Positions 1 to 9,099 of a stretch of 64,000 nucleotides of DNA are shown here, piece after piece; the first letter of the stretch is position 1, and the number at the start of each line of letters is the position of its first letter. The notes beneath the pieces are model-generated. The model was not told the origin of the DNA and ran no database searches. It saw nothing but the letters and a program-made list of their open reading frames with translations. Location: positions 704,297-768,296 of the forward strand of contig CBDFKV010000006.1 in NCBI GenBank assembly GCA_965249035.1, written 5' to 3'. The position numbers and the translations under genes were made by a program. This DNA is from CBDFKV01 sp965249035 (GTDB lineage: Bacteria > Pseudomonadota > Gammaproteobacteria > Arenicellales > Poriferihabitantaceae).

Positions 1-1
1 T

Positions 2-601
2 ATCTCCCTATCCTCCTGGTTTAGAGACTACCTCTACATCCCCTTAGGGGGAAGTAAGGTGGGTAGCGCACGTACTTATTTTAATTTGTTGATTGTGTTT
101 TTCCTTTGCGGTCTATGGCACGGAGCCAGCTGGAATTTTGTATTTTGGGGCTTGTTTCACGGAAGTTTTTTGGTGCTTGAGCGATTAGGCTTAAACCGGA
201 TCCTTTCCTATTGCCCTGTTGTGCTTCGGCACGTATATACCTTACTAGTGGTAATGATAGGCTGGGTATTCTTCAGAGCAGAAACCTTGGAACAAAGCTT
301 TGCATACACCGGCAGACTATTCGACTTCAAAAAAGTGCTTTACCTAAATGCCGACCTGTTTGCGACCATGAATCAGCAATTCTATATCACCTTGGTCATC
401 GCCATTTTGTTGAGCACCCCTTTGACGCGAAATCTATTGATCAGAATGGACAACAAACTAAAGCCGAGCGGCCCGAATCAAGCCCTGCTTTACACCAGTA
501 AAGGGCTCTTTATTTCCGCCTGGATCATTCTCATTTTGGGTGTGAGCACCGCTCAACTGCTCACCAGCGGATACAATCCATTTCTTTATTTCAGGTTCTA
601 A
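2..601 (+). CDS. MBOAT-family membrane O-acyltransferase, 3' part only
   Basis: The window opens inside this gene, leaving about 199 C-terminal residues and a TAA stop. The reading frame is open from base 2, so the first start-like codon in it (GTG at 59) is internal. MBOAT proteins move acyl groups, often acetyl, across the inner membrane onto exported polysaccharide; AlgI is the best-known member. The signature loop SLSSWFRDYLYIPLGG is followed by CGLWHGASWNFVFWGLFHG, which carries the catalytic histidine of the WHGASW motif. Several hydrophobic helices follow. The next gene starts directly after the stop and encodes an AlgX/AlgJ-like partner, which supports a role in surface polymer acylation. 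The polymer itself cannot be told from what is here. Confidence 0.9.
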   Translation: MSLSSWFRDYLYIPLGGSKVGSARTYFNLLIVFFLCGLWHGASWNFVFWGLFHGSFLVLERLGLNRILSYCPVVLRHVYTLLVVMIGWVFFRAETLEQSFAYTGRLFDFKKVLYLNADLFATMNQQFYITLVIAILLSTPLTRNLLIRMDNKLKPSGPNQALLYTSKGLFISAWIILILGVSTAQLLTSGYNPFLYFRF

Positions 602-2617
602 GTGTTAGGTTTAAAAAAGGAAATTGACTTCTGGCAGCTGCTACTTGTGCTGCTAGTGGTTTATTTTTTGTTGTTGTATTTGAGTGTATTTCGTCCGTTA
701 TTCGGTCTGGTACAAGTTGACTTGTATATTGATACTGACCACGCTGGTGCCGCGACCACTTTTCTTCCAAAAAGTGATGGCACTTACCACTCTGATTCTT
801 CGAGAACAGTCAGTTTTCCAAACGGAAGCAGTGGCCATCGATTTGGCTTCAGATACCAACCGAGCCAATACCCGTTTCGATTTGATCCCACCGCCAAGAT
901 AGGCAAGGTAGCAATAAACAAGATTTCCTTCTCGCACTTGGGTTTTACGCGCGTGTTCACGGGCGCTGAATTAATGCCATTTGTTGCAAAGTGTGATCAA
1001 GCTAATTGCCTAGTAGAGAATGAAGCCCTAGTGATTGATGCCACTGGGAACGATCCAAAATTGTTAATTAGTGGATCAGTAGTACCTTCTATTTCTTTGA
1101 TGAAAATGTTAGCGCTAGCATTAATTGTGGGGCTATTGTGTTTTGTGCCAATAACTTACTTCTTCCGCCACAACGGATCGGTAGCGCCATCGTATCTTGC
1201 GGTTATTGTCCCCATAATCGCGATTAACACCATTCTCTATTTTGTTCTTCTGGACAGTGCGTCACCCTATGCCAAGATTGTTGAATCAGTAGCGTATTCT
1301 TTGGCCATGGTTTTCGGAGTATTGGGGCTAGCCGGCTTAGTGACTAATCGCTCCGAGAGCATTTCACACGCTATCATTATCGTAGTCAGCTTTCTTGTCA
1401 TCACCTTAGGGTTTACCTTCTCCACCACGAAACCGCTGTTGGAAGAAGTTGGTAACACTCTTTCTCCAAAACCAGATGAAAACACCTCCGTGATAAAAAA
1501 AATCACTAAATTTCGGGATGAGTTCGAGCAAATTTACGCCAAATATCTAGCGGGAAGCAAACAGCTGATTAATTGGGACGCAAGACTAAAGGTCTTTGGC
1601 TTGGGCTTTACGCCTAATCCAAAAAGTATACTAGGGAAAGATCAATGGTTTTTTGAGGGGCATGGCAGCCGTCGAGTTGAGCAAGACATTGTCCAGTCTT
1701 ATGACAATATTACCGACTATATGGGCCTAATTCCGTTCAATACCGACGAGTTGGAACAATGGAGAGTTGCGATTGAAGAGCGTTATTATTGGCTTAAGGA
1801 AAGAAGCATCGATTATGTGTTTGTATTAGCCCCAACCAAGGCACTGGTATATCCAGAAAAATTGCCAGAACGTATTGGTAACTTGAAAAACCAACTTAAC
1901 AAACCAACACGCTATGATCAGTTAGTAGCGTATCTGCAGCGCTACAGCGATGTACCTGTCGTTGACCTACAAAGTGAGCTAGTCGCATCGAAAGATGCCC
2001 ACCCCTGGCCTCTCTACTATCGCACTGACTTTCATTGGAACTACTTGGGTTCTTACTATGCCTACAAAGCAACCATTAAAACAATCAACGAGCATTATCC
2101 AGATTACGAAATTGCAGCCTTACCGATTGAAGAATTTCGTATCGAATCTAACAATGAATGGGCACATCACTCATTTTTAAGGCTTGCAGGCCTGAACCCA
2201 GCTGCCCATAAGAATGATACCTATCTAAAATTATACCCTTTAGATACAACCATCTACGAAAATAATAGTCCGTTTTACACGCAGGGAATTTTTGATGGCA
2301 CGATACCTCGAGATCAAGCCGTTAAATACGGCAGTAATCAAGTGTCGTTACGCACGCTAGAAAATCAAAAAGGCACTTTGAATCGTATTTTTGTGATTGG
2401 TGATTCTTTTTCCGAAAAAATGTTGGGCTACTTTAGTGCCCACGCAAAAACCGTATACAACTATCGTGCCGTTACGCAGTTTGCCCCTGACCCAATTGAG
2501 TACCTAAAACCCCAGCTCGTGATCCAAGAGATCCTCAGCATGTACGTACTGAATAAGCCACCTAACAACACGCCCGCAATCAAAGCGGCCAGAAGTAGAT
2601 TTCTTGACTCCCATTAA
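602..2617 (+). CDS. AlgX/AlgJ-like SGNH acyltransferase with large N-terminal membrane domain
   Basis: A 671-residue protein starting at GTG directly after the MBOAT stop codon, so the two are probably translationally coupled. The C-terminal half (about 370-640) resembles the DHHW/AlgX/AlgJ group of periplasmic acetyltransferases: it has a YYRTDFHWN motif near residues 473-480 and a VIGDSFSE block near 598-606, likely to supply the Asp-His and Ser of the catalytic triad. The N-terminal half is unusual: one transmembrane segment (about 11-30), a soluble domain (about 35-155), then about four more hydrophobic helices (about 163-275). AlgX and AlgJ themselves have only a signal or anchor there. 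Role inferred: it takes acyl groups from the MBOAT partner and places them on an exported polysaccharide. Confidence 0.82.
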   Translation: MLGLKKEIDFWQLLLVLLVVYFLLLYLSVFRPLFGLVQVDLYIDTDHAGAATTFLPKSDGTYHSDSSRTVSFPNGSSGHRFGFRYQPSQYPFRFDPTAKIGKVAINKISFSHLGFTRVFTGAELMPFVAKCDQANCLVENEALVIDATGNDPKLLISGSVVPSISLMKMLALALIVGLLCFVPITYFFRHNGSVAPSYLAVIVPIIAINTILYFVLLDSASPYAKIVESVAYSLAMVFGVLGLAGLVTNRSESISHAIIIVVSFLVITLGFTFSTTKPLLEEVGNTLSPKPDENTSVIKKITKFRDEFEQIYAKYLAGSKQLINWDARLKVFGLGFTPNPKSILGKDQWFFEGHGSRRVEQDIVQSYDNITDYMGLIPFNTDELEQWRVAIEERYYWLKERSIDYVFVLAPTKALVYPEKLPERIGNLKNQLNKPTRYDQLVAYLQRYSDVPVVDLQSELVASKDAHPWPLYYRTDFHWNYLGSYYAYKATIKTINEHYPDYEIAALPIEEFRIESNNEWAHHSFLRLAGLNPAAHKNDTYLKLYPLDTTIYENNSPFYTQGIFDGTIPRDQAVKYGSNQVSLRTLENQKGTLNRIFVIGDSFSEKMLGYFSAHAKTVYNYRAVTQFAPDPIEYLKPQLVIQEILSMYVLNKPPNNTPAIKAARSRFLDSH

Positions 2618-2693
2618 GAAAAGGTCTTTGCCTATTCCCTCTAAGGGTGCCGGAATTGGAAGGCAGTTTGGCGCTCGACATAGACAGATCAAA

Positions 2694-3410
2694 CTACTCC
2701 AGCAATAGTAAGTACACCGCAGGTAGAAATAATACACTTGTCTTGGTCTTGGCTTCTTGCAAAGCGTCGTACCAAACGCCTGCCACTAATTGATAACCGC
2801 TTTGATTGGGGTGGAGCCCGTCAGCCATTTTGTTGGCCCAACCCCCATATGAAGTCGCATTATAGAGCTCGGCTAGCTGCGATTCCGGAAATTCCTCTGC
2901 CAGCATACTTCGTATCAACGTATTTGCAATGGGTATCCTTTTTGTTGCATTATAATTACCGCGGGTGTCTGGGAGGAGTGTGCCCACAATAGCAATTTTG
3001 TTCGCTGCGAGGATCTTATTGATACCTATTCTGATCCGTGCCTGGACAGTATCAGGTGCGCTGAATGCAAGATCATTTGTCCCCTCCATAAACAGCACAT
3101 ATTCAGGATCAATACTATTAATAATAGTGGGAATTCTACCAGCACCTGTATTACTCCATTCACCGGCGACACCGTAGTTATGTACAGAACTTGCCCAGCC
3201 ATTCCCATCTAATAAAGCTTCCAACTTCGGCTCATATCCCCCACAGCCCGTACACCCGTTACCTTTGCTATTGTAGTAAGGAACCCCTTGGGTAATGCTA
3301 TCTCCAACACAGGCGACTTTTGTCACTGCGCTGGCTTGAGATACAAATCCAACAACGATCAGCGAGACCCATATCTTCCATACGTTCGCCAAAACGCTGT
3401 TCAAATTCAT
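2694..3410 (-). CDS. Exported SGNH/GDSL-family hydrolase
   Basis: A 238-residue protein with a signal peptide (hydrophobic core about 13-24, probable cleavage after QASA at 28). It has the SGNH blocks: block I CVGDSITQG with nucleophile Ser38, block III EGTNDLA, and block V DGLHPNQSGY with the catalytic Asp and His. Such enzymes remove acyl groups from sugars or lipids outside the cytoplasm; the substrate is unknown. Its ATG overlaps the stop of the upstream gene (ATGA), so the two form one unit. The extreme C-terminus, after a Lys/Thr-rich stretch, is a hydrophobic tail LFLPAVYLLLLE, odd for a soluble hydrolase and possibly a sorting or anchoring signal. It faces the acyltransferase pair convergently, so it may act on the same polymer (inference). 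Confidence 0.85.
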   Translation of the reverse strand: MNLNSVLANVWKIWVSLIVVGFVSQASAVTKVACVGDSITQGVPYYNSKGNGCTGCGGYEPKLEALLDGNGWASSVHNYGVAGEWSNTGAGRIPTIINSIDPEYVLFMEGTNDLAFSAPDTVQARIRIGINKILAANKIAIVGTLLPDTRGNYNATKRIPIANTLIRSMLAEEFPESQLAELYNATSYGGWANKMADGLHPNQSGYQLVAGVWYDALQEAKTKTSVLFLPAVYLLLLE

Positions 3411-4159
3411 CGTGCCACCTCTACACGCTCGCCCATCAGCACCCTTTTCTTTTTGCTTAACAAGGATGAAGGCAATCTTTTTTCTGGATTAAAGCTGCTT
3501 CGGCTCGATGCGGTACTTTTATCACTACTCGCAGTCCTCGCTTTTGACTGTTTTTGCAGGCTTGTTGGCCCCTCTTGTTCAACAAGAAACTCTCTATTTA
3601 GAATCTCAGTTGATGTTATTTGTTCCCAAGACAGCACTATTCGAGAGCCATCGGTTGTTAGCTGTGGCAAAGAATCGGCAAAATGGTTATCTGTGATTTG
3701 GCGTATTTTTCCCCAACCATTACCACGGTAACGGGCCAACTTAACTTCTTCATCGTTTCCATCAAACCCAGACCATGCCAGCCACGTGCTGCCAGCGTCC
3801 GAAACAAACATTGAGGGTGAATAGACCCTGTCGTCACTGGTATCAATTTTGCCGGTTTCTACGATATCGAGTGACTGAGGATTAAGAATAGAGTAGTGCA
3901 AAACATAGTGATCGGGATTCTTTCGATCAACCCACGCGACCCATATGAGATCAGATCCTACAGCTAGAGTAGGAGTAATGTGGCTTCCACCAGCGCTAAG
4001 CTTCCTGCCTAACTTCCTTTCCCCGTCGGCTGCATGCTCCAAATAAACGTCAATATTTTGCTCATTGTCATCGAACTCTGACCACACGAGCCAACTATTT
4101 TCAGCAACAGCCCCATTCACCATAAAAATGCTAAATGCCACTAATATTAATTTCAACAT
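3407..4159 (-). CDS. Exported hypothetical protein with beta-propeller-like repeats
   Basis: I do not recognise a named family. The frame is open from 4231, but the start chosen is the ATG at 4159, because it begins a clean signal peptide (MLKLILVAFSIFMVNGAVA); the longer form would put a Cys/His-rich stretch in front. The mature part has repeated short strands such as SWLVWSEFDDNEQNIDVYL and TWLAWSGFDGNDEEVKLAR, with Trp and acidic residues at the same spacing, as in sialidase- or TolB-like propeller blades. The last 45 residues are Ser/Lys/Arg-rich and low in complexity. Its stop overlaps the start of the SGNH hydrolase gene, so the two exported proteins are made together. Confidence 0.6.
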   Translation of the reverse strand: MLKLILVAFSIFMVNGAVAENSWLVWSEFDDNEQNIDVYLEHAADGERKLGRKLSAGGSHITPTLAVGSDLIWVAWVDRKNPDHYVLHYSILNPQSLDIVETGKIDTSDDRVYSPSMFVSDAGSTWLAWSGFDGNDEEVKLARYRGNGWGKIRQITDNHFADSLPQLTTDGSRIVLSWEQITSTEILNREFLVEQEGPTSLQKQSKARTASSDKSTASSRSSFNPEKRLPSSLLSKKKRVLMGERVEVAR

Positions 4160-4301
4160 TGCATCGAACCCAAGCAATAGACCAGCAAATCTCCTGCACA
4201 TAGCGTAGTGAAAACACGCTAAAAATTCCACAATAATACTCGGTATTTCTTCTCGAACCTAATTTACCCACGGACATTAACGATTCTTGCGCTTTGAGAC
4301 G

Positions 4302-4329
4302 CTTGAAATGCCACGCCCCAGCCCCAAAT
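4302..4329 (+). promoter_or_regulatory. Sigma32 (RpoH) heat-shock promoter of htpG
   Basis: CTTGAAA at 4302-4308 and CCCCAAAT at 4322-4329, 13 bases apart, match the known RpoH promoter pattern (CTTGAAA, 11-16 bases, CCCCATnT). It lies 39 bases before the htpG start codon, as expected for a heat-shock chaperone gene. Confidence 0.85.
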
Positions 4330-4367
4330 TGTGCAAGGTTAATAACTGATATCTAGCTGAACTCACG

Positions 4368-6310
4368 ATGGGAAAAACAAGCACGGTTGAAAAACACGCC
4401 TTTCAAACAGAAGTAACCCAGTTACTTCACCTGATGATCCATTCGCTCTACACCAATAAAGAAATATTTCTACGAGAGCTGATTTCCAACGCATCGGATG
4501 CCTGCGACAAACTACGGTTTGAAGCATTGACAGATTCCAAGCTGCTCGAAGACGATGGCCCACTTCAAGTGGAAGTCGATTTCAATGAAAAAGCCAAAAC
4601 CGTGACCATTCGCGATAATGGTATCGGCATGAACAAAGAAGACGTGATCAGCAACATTGGTACCATCGCTCAGTCTGGTACGCGCGATTTTATAGAAAAA
4701 ATGAATGCCGCCCAGAAAGAAGATAAAAAAGATAAGAACAAAAACACACAAGAACAGTCTGACTTAATCGGCCAATTTGGCGTGGCTTTTATTCCTCTTT
4801 TTTGGTGGCAGACAATGTTGAGCTGGTGACTCGCAAAGTAGGCGACACACAAGCGTGGAAATGGATTTCGTCTGGCGACGGCGAATATACGCTTGAAGCA
4901 GTTGAAAAACCTGGTTGTGGGACAGAAATAACGCTGAGCTTGCGAGACGAAAGTGAAGAGTTTGCTAGTCATTTTCGTTTGCGCGACATCATTAAGAAAT
5001 ATTCCAACCATATCTCTATCCCGATCATGATGCTAAAGCAGGAAATGCCAGCAGAAGACGATGAAGAGAAAAAAGAAAAAAAGAAAGCAGCACCTGAATG
5101 GGAACAAATCAACGGTGGCACACCGATTTGGGCGAAGATAAAAAGCGAAGTTAAGGAAGAGGAATACAACAGCTTTTACACCAGCCTTACCTACGATCCC
5201 GAGCCACCCGCACTGACTTTGCACAATCGAGTTGAAGGCAATCAACAATACAACTCGCTGTTTTTTATCCCGGCTAAAGCACCATTCGATTTATGGGATC
5301 GTGAGCAACGCCACGGGGTTAAGCTATTTGTCCGTCGTGTATTCATATCGGACGACGCCAAAAATCTGATGCCAAACTATTTGCGTTTCGTGCGCGGTTT
5401 AGTGGATGCCAATGATTTACCTCTGAATATTTCGCGCGAGTTTTTGCAGGAGAACCCACAACTCACCCGCATCCGCAACGCATCTGTTAAGAAAGTGCTG
5501 ACAGAGCTCAAGCGCGTAGCGAATAAAGATCAAGAAAAATATCAAGTTATTTGGAACGAATTTGGCAAGGCCATTAAGGAAGGTATTGCTGAAGATCATG
5601 AAAACCATGATCGAATTTCACCACTGCTGCGGTTTGCTTCGACCTTTAACGATGCTGCCGAGCAAACGACCTCGCTGGATGATTACATCAGCCGCATGGA
5701 GAAAGACCAGGAAGATATTTACTTCATTACTGCTGAAACCCATGCAGCAGCCAAAGCCTCCCCGCACCTGGAGATTTTCAAAAAGCACGGCAAAGAAGTG
5801 CTGTTGATGTCTGACCCGATCGATGAATGGGTCGCTAACCAACTGCCTGAATATGAAGGTAAGAAACTGAAATCCGTCACCAAGGGCGATATCGACCTCG
5901 GCGACGTCAAAGAAGATGAAAAGCTAAGCAAGGCAAAGGCCAAAAAAGCTAAAAAGGCCAAGCCGCTTATCAAGAAAATAAAGGAAGCACTGGCTGATGA
6001 TGTCAAAGACGTCAAGATATCAACTCGTTTGGTTGATTCTCCTTCTTGCTTGGTCGCAGATCAACACGCAATGGGTGGCAATATGGAGCGCATCATGAAA
6101 GCGATGGGCCAAGACATGCCGTCGGAAAAGCCGATTCTGGAAATTAATCCCGAGCACGAGATCATTAGTGGATTAAAGGCTGATGACGCCAATATTGAAG
6201 ATTGGGCTAATATTTTGTTTGATCAAGCTGCGCTGGCTGAAGGTGCTAATTTGCGTGACCCCGCAGCCTATGTGAAACGAATTAATCGACTGCTCACTCA
6301 GTCAGGTTAA
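4368..6310 (+). pseudogene. htpG: Hsp90-family chaperone HtpG, broken by a one-base frameshift
   Basis: ATP-dependent chaperone of the Hsp90 family. Two overlapping frames (4368-4829 and 4802-6310) together make a protein of about 647 residues, the usual HtpG length. The first holds the GHKL ATPase: HSLYTNKEIFLRELISNASDACDKLR and VTIRDNGIGMNKEDVI, then GQFGVAF. The second resumes within the same motif with VADNVELVTRKVGD and continues through the middle and C-terminal domains to the stop. The break is explained by one missing T in the run at about 4787-4790; adding it restores GVAFYSSFLVADNVELV. The ATP-lid motif is normally GVGFYS, so the second glycine is also changed to alanine. This is either a decaying gene or a sequencing/consensus error. 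A sigma32 promoter lies upstream and a hairpin terminator downstream. Confidence 0.9.
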
Positions 6311-6331
6311 AGCTTCGTTTTTTCCGTCCTT

Positions 6332-6360
6332 AAAAGCTGGCGCAATCACGCCAGCTTTTT
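6332..6360 (+). terminator. Rho-independent terminator after htpG
   Basis: An 11-bp stem AAAAGCTGGCG/CGCCAGCTTTT around a CAATCA loop, ending in a T run. It lies 21 bases after the htpG stop. The A run at its left side could also let it stop the convergent permease gene transcript. Confidence 0.85.
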
Positions 6361-6409
6361 TATGGTACGCACTGACCTAAGTTCTGCCTGTTACACTGGC
6401 ATCTATTGC

Positions 6410-7282
6410 TTACCGACTCAACCGTCGTTGCCACACAATCCCCGCAATAATTAGACAAAGGCCAACTACGGTCGAGGGGTGGATTGCTTCTTTTAAGACC
6501 AGCGCGATCACACACAGGGATAAAAACGGCGTAATAAAAATCATATTGCTGAGCCGCGCGGTATTCTGTGCTTGCTTTAGCGCCTGCAGCCAAAAGAAAA
6601 ATGCCAACGACATTTCTATTACGCCAATGTAAGCTGCACCCAATAGCGCTTCACGGCTAGGCAGTTGCCAAGCAGTATTCACCGTCATCACCGCAGCCAT
6701 CACCACAGTGCCCGCTACAAAATTAGCCCATAAGCGCAGTAAATGGTCACGCGAATCGGTCTTATTAATCAGCCAATAGCTTGCCCATACGATGGTGCTG
6801 ATGAGCGCCAGACTGACACCAAGGGGATCACTATCAGCGAAGGAAAAGCCCTCTCCTTTGGTAGCGATGACCACCACACCCAAAAAACTAATCGCGATTG
6901 CCAACCAGGCTTTGGCACTCACTTCTTCCTTTAAAAACCAAACACTTAATAGCGTCAATACTACTGGCCAAGCAAAATTCAGGACTTGTGCCTGTTGCGC
7001 GGGTAGCAGCGAATAGGCCTTAAAAAGTAACAGATAATAAATGACCGGATTAATCCCACCTAGCATTGCCGAACGCCCATAATCTTGCAGTCGCCATACT
7101 TTCAACTGACGAAACCGAGCGCCCCAGAAGCATAAAAGGGTCAGCACCACGACCGAAAAAAGTGAGGCCCAAAAGACCAACGACAGAGCGTCAATATGCT
7201 TAAGCGTTAGCTTAAAAGCCGTACCAACGGTGGCCCAACACGCAATCGTTAGCACGACAAACCCGAGCGCAGTGCGATTCAC
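6410..7282 (-). CDS. EamA/DMT-superfamily permease
   Basis: A 290-residue inner-membrane protein with about ten hydrophobic helices in two repeated halves, each resembling an EamA domain: residues about 5-140 and 150-287. The first half ends with VLTLLSVWFLKEEVSAKAWLAIAISFLGV and the second with IALVLKEAIHPSTVVGLCLIIAGI, the paired LxEx-helix signature of drug/metabolite exporters such as RhtA or YddG. Members of this family move amino acids and other small metabolites; the substrate cannot be told. Its ATG overlaps the stop of pgeF (ATGA), so the two genes are co-transcribed and translationally coupled. Confidence 0.85.
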   Translation of the reverse strand: MNRTALGFVVLTIACWATVGTAFKLTLKHIDALSLVFWASLFSVVVLTLLCFWGARFRQLKVWRLQDYGRSAMLGGINPVIYYLLLFKAYSLLPAQQAQVLNFAWPVVLTLLSVWFLKEEVSAKAWLAIAISFLGVVVIATKGEGFSFADSDPLGVSLALISTIVWASYWLINKTDSRDHLLRLWANFVAGTVVMAAVMTVNTAWQLPSREALLGAAYIGVIEMSLAFFFWLQALKQAQNTARLSNMIFITPFLSLCVIALVLKEAIHPSTVVGLCLIIAGIVWQRRLSR

Positions 7283-8064
7283 GAATTGACGGTGAGTGCG
7301 ATTACCGAAATCTGCCGACCGTAGTTCTCTTGCCCTTTATGGATACTTCTGCGAAAACTGAAAAACCGATCCGGTTGGGTATAGGTGTCTTCGCTGTTGC
7401 AATCGATTTGATGGAGGCCCAGCGCTTTTAATCGTGCAACAATATAAGCTGGCGTATCAAACACGATTTTTCTATCTTTTTTACTGAAATAGGCTTCCGC
7501 AGGGATCGGTGACTCCAGCCTGAACCGCTCAAAAAATTCCATTTGCACTTCATACGACTGCGCCTGAATCGCAGGCCCAATCGCTGCACAAATACGATGA
7601 CGTTCAGCACCACGCTGGCACATAGCTTTGACTACCGCATCACAGATGCCCGTCAACGCACCCTTCCAACCCGCATGAGCAGCACCAATCACGCCCGCTT
7701 CAGCATCCGCAAACAGTACCGGCGCACAATCCGCCCCCAATACGCCCAAGCCAATTCCACCTCGATCCGTTATCATGCCATCACCACGCCTGTATGGCTC
7801 CTCAGCACTCCCCTCATCAATATAGAAGACGGTATCTGAGTGAATCTGCTTTAAGCTCACCAGTGCGCTGCTATCAAGTTCCAGTGCAGCAGCTACTCGG
7901 CTACGGTTAACTGCCAGCTTGTCTGGGTCATCGCCAGAGCTGGGGCTACAGTTCAGGCTGGAAAACTCACCGCTCGACACCCCACCCTCGCGGCTAAAAA
8001 AACCATGTTCAACCCGTTTCAGGCTAGACAGCATTTCGCTTTGATAAAAGGGTAGTTCAGGCAT
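7279..8064 (-). CDS. pgeF: PgeF/YfiH multicopper-oxidase-fold protein (purine nucleoside phosphorylase-like)
   Basis: A 261-residue cytoplasmic protein, full length for the family. Typical motifs: MPELPFYQSEMLSSLKRVEHGFFSREGGVS at the start, the metal-binding Cys in LGADCAPVLFAD, the His in GAAHAGWKG, and a conserved C-terminal HKGQENYGRQISVIAL. The family was long annotated as laccase or polyphenol oxidase. Members are known to phosphorolyse purine nucleosides, or to correct peptidoglycan precursors that carry serine in place of alanine. It lies divergent from ubiA and directly ahead of the DMT permease. Confidence 0.9.
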   Translation of the reverse strand: MPELPFYQSEMLSSLKRVEHGFFSREGGVSSGEFSSLNCSPSSGDDPDKLAVNRSRVAAALELDSSALVSLKQIHSDTVFYIDEGSAEEPYRRGDGMITDRGGIGLGVLGADCAPVLFADAEAGVIGAAHAGWKGALTGICDAVVKAMCQRGAERHRICAAIGPAIQAQSYEVQMEFFERFRLESPIPAEAYFSKKDRKIVFDTPAYIVARLKALGLHQIDCNSEDTYTQPDRFFSFRRSIHKGQENYGRQISVIALTVNS

Positions 8065-8217
8065 GGTTTATTGGCAATTCTGTTTAGCTCAGTAATGTCC
8101 GCTCTAATATAGTCAATCCGGCTGACAAATAGCGAAGATCGATAGCACCCAGTGCAACGCTACGCTAAGATACGCCAACTTTAACCGCTAGATGGCTGCT
8201 TTCCTAGCCCCCACCGT

Positions 8218-9069
8218 ATGCTAAAAACCATGTTCGCGTTTATCCGGCTGATGCGTATTGACCGGCCGATCGGCACTTTATTGCTGTTGTGGCCGACCCT
8301 ATGGGCCGTGTGGATTGCTGGCATGGGCCGCCCTGACGCAAGCATTGCCTTAATATTCATCGCTGGTGTCTTCGTCATGCGCTCCGCTGGCTGCGTCATT
8401 AATGACTATGCCGACCGGCATTGGGATAAATTGGTTGAACGCACCCAGGACCGTCCACTTACTACTCAAGAAATTACTGAAAAACAAGCGCTTACGCTAT
8501 TCGTGGCTTTATTGTTGCTGGCGCTACTTTTAGTCTTACAATTGAATCGCACTACGATAGTGCTATCACTGGGTGCGGTGGCAATCGCTAGCATTTATCC
8601 CTTCACCAAACGCTTTTCTAATTTGCCGCAATTGGTGCTGGGGATTGCTTTTTCCTGGGGCATACCCATGGCCTTTACCGCTCAGGAAGCGCCGCTATGG
8701 CCAATCGTAGTTTGGTTAATCGCAGCCAATGTTTTTTGGGTGGTTGCTTACGATACGGTTTACGCGGTCGTCGACCGGCCTGATGACCTCAAAGCAGGGA
8801 TTAAATCCACCGCCATTTTATTCGGCCGCTACGACCGCGCCATTATCTTTGCCTTGCACCTCGCCTCGCTTGCCTGTCTGTTGATGATCGGCAAGCAACT
8901 AGACCTGAGCTGGCACTATTATCTGGGTTTAGCCTTTGCGTTGGCTAATGCTTGCGGCCAGCAATGGTTGATGCGCATTTACGAACCTGCACCGACTTTC
9001 AAAGCCTTCCTCAGCAATAGCTGGTATGGCGCCTTTGTGTTTTGTGGATTGGTTTTAAGCCTACTCTAG
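8218..9069 (+). CDS. ubiA: 4-hydroxybenzoate polyprenyltransferase
   Basis: Joins the polyprenyl tail to 4-hydroxybenzoate, the second step of ubiquinone synthesis, in the inner membrane. The 283 residues are standard length with about eight or nine transmembrane helices. The N-terminus RLMRIDRPIGTLLLLWPTLWAVW is a UbiA signature. The two Asp-rich prenyl-diphosphate/magnesium sites are visible: NDYADRHWDKLVERTQDRPL (about 62-80) and YDTVYAVVDRPDDLKAGIKS (about 178-198). It stands alone, divergent from pgeF. A ubiquinone pool fits the quinone-linked formate dehydrogenase and SQR-like flavoprotein elsewhere in the window. Confidence 0.95.
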   Translation: MLKTMFAFIRLMRIDRPIGTLLLLWPTLWAVWIAGMGRPDASIALIFIAGVFVMRSAGCVINDYADRHWDKLVERTQDRPLTTQEITEKQALTLFVALLLLALLLVLQLNRTTIVLSLGAVAIASIYPFTKRFSNLPQLVLGIAFSWGIPMAFTAQEAPLWPIVVWLIAANVFWVVAYDTVYAVVDRPDDLKAGIKSTAILFGRYDRAIIFALHLASLACLLMIGKQLDLSWHYYLGLAFALANACGQQWLMRIYEPAPTFKAFLSNSWYGAFVFCGLVLSLL

Positions 9070-9099
9070 CTCTTCGGGGGCGACTCAATAACCCCATAA

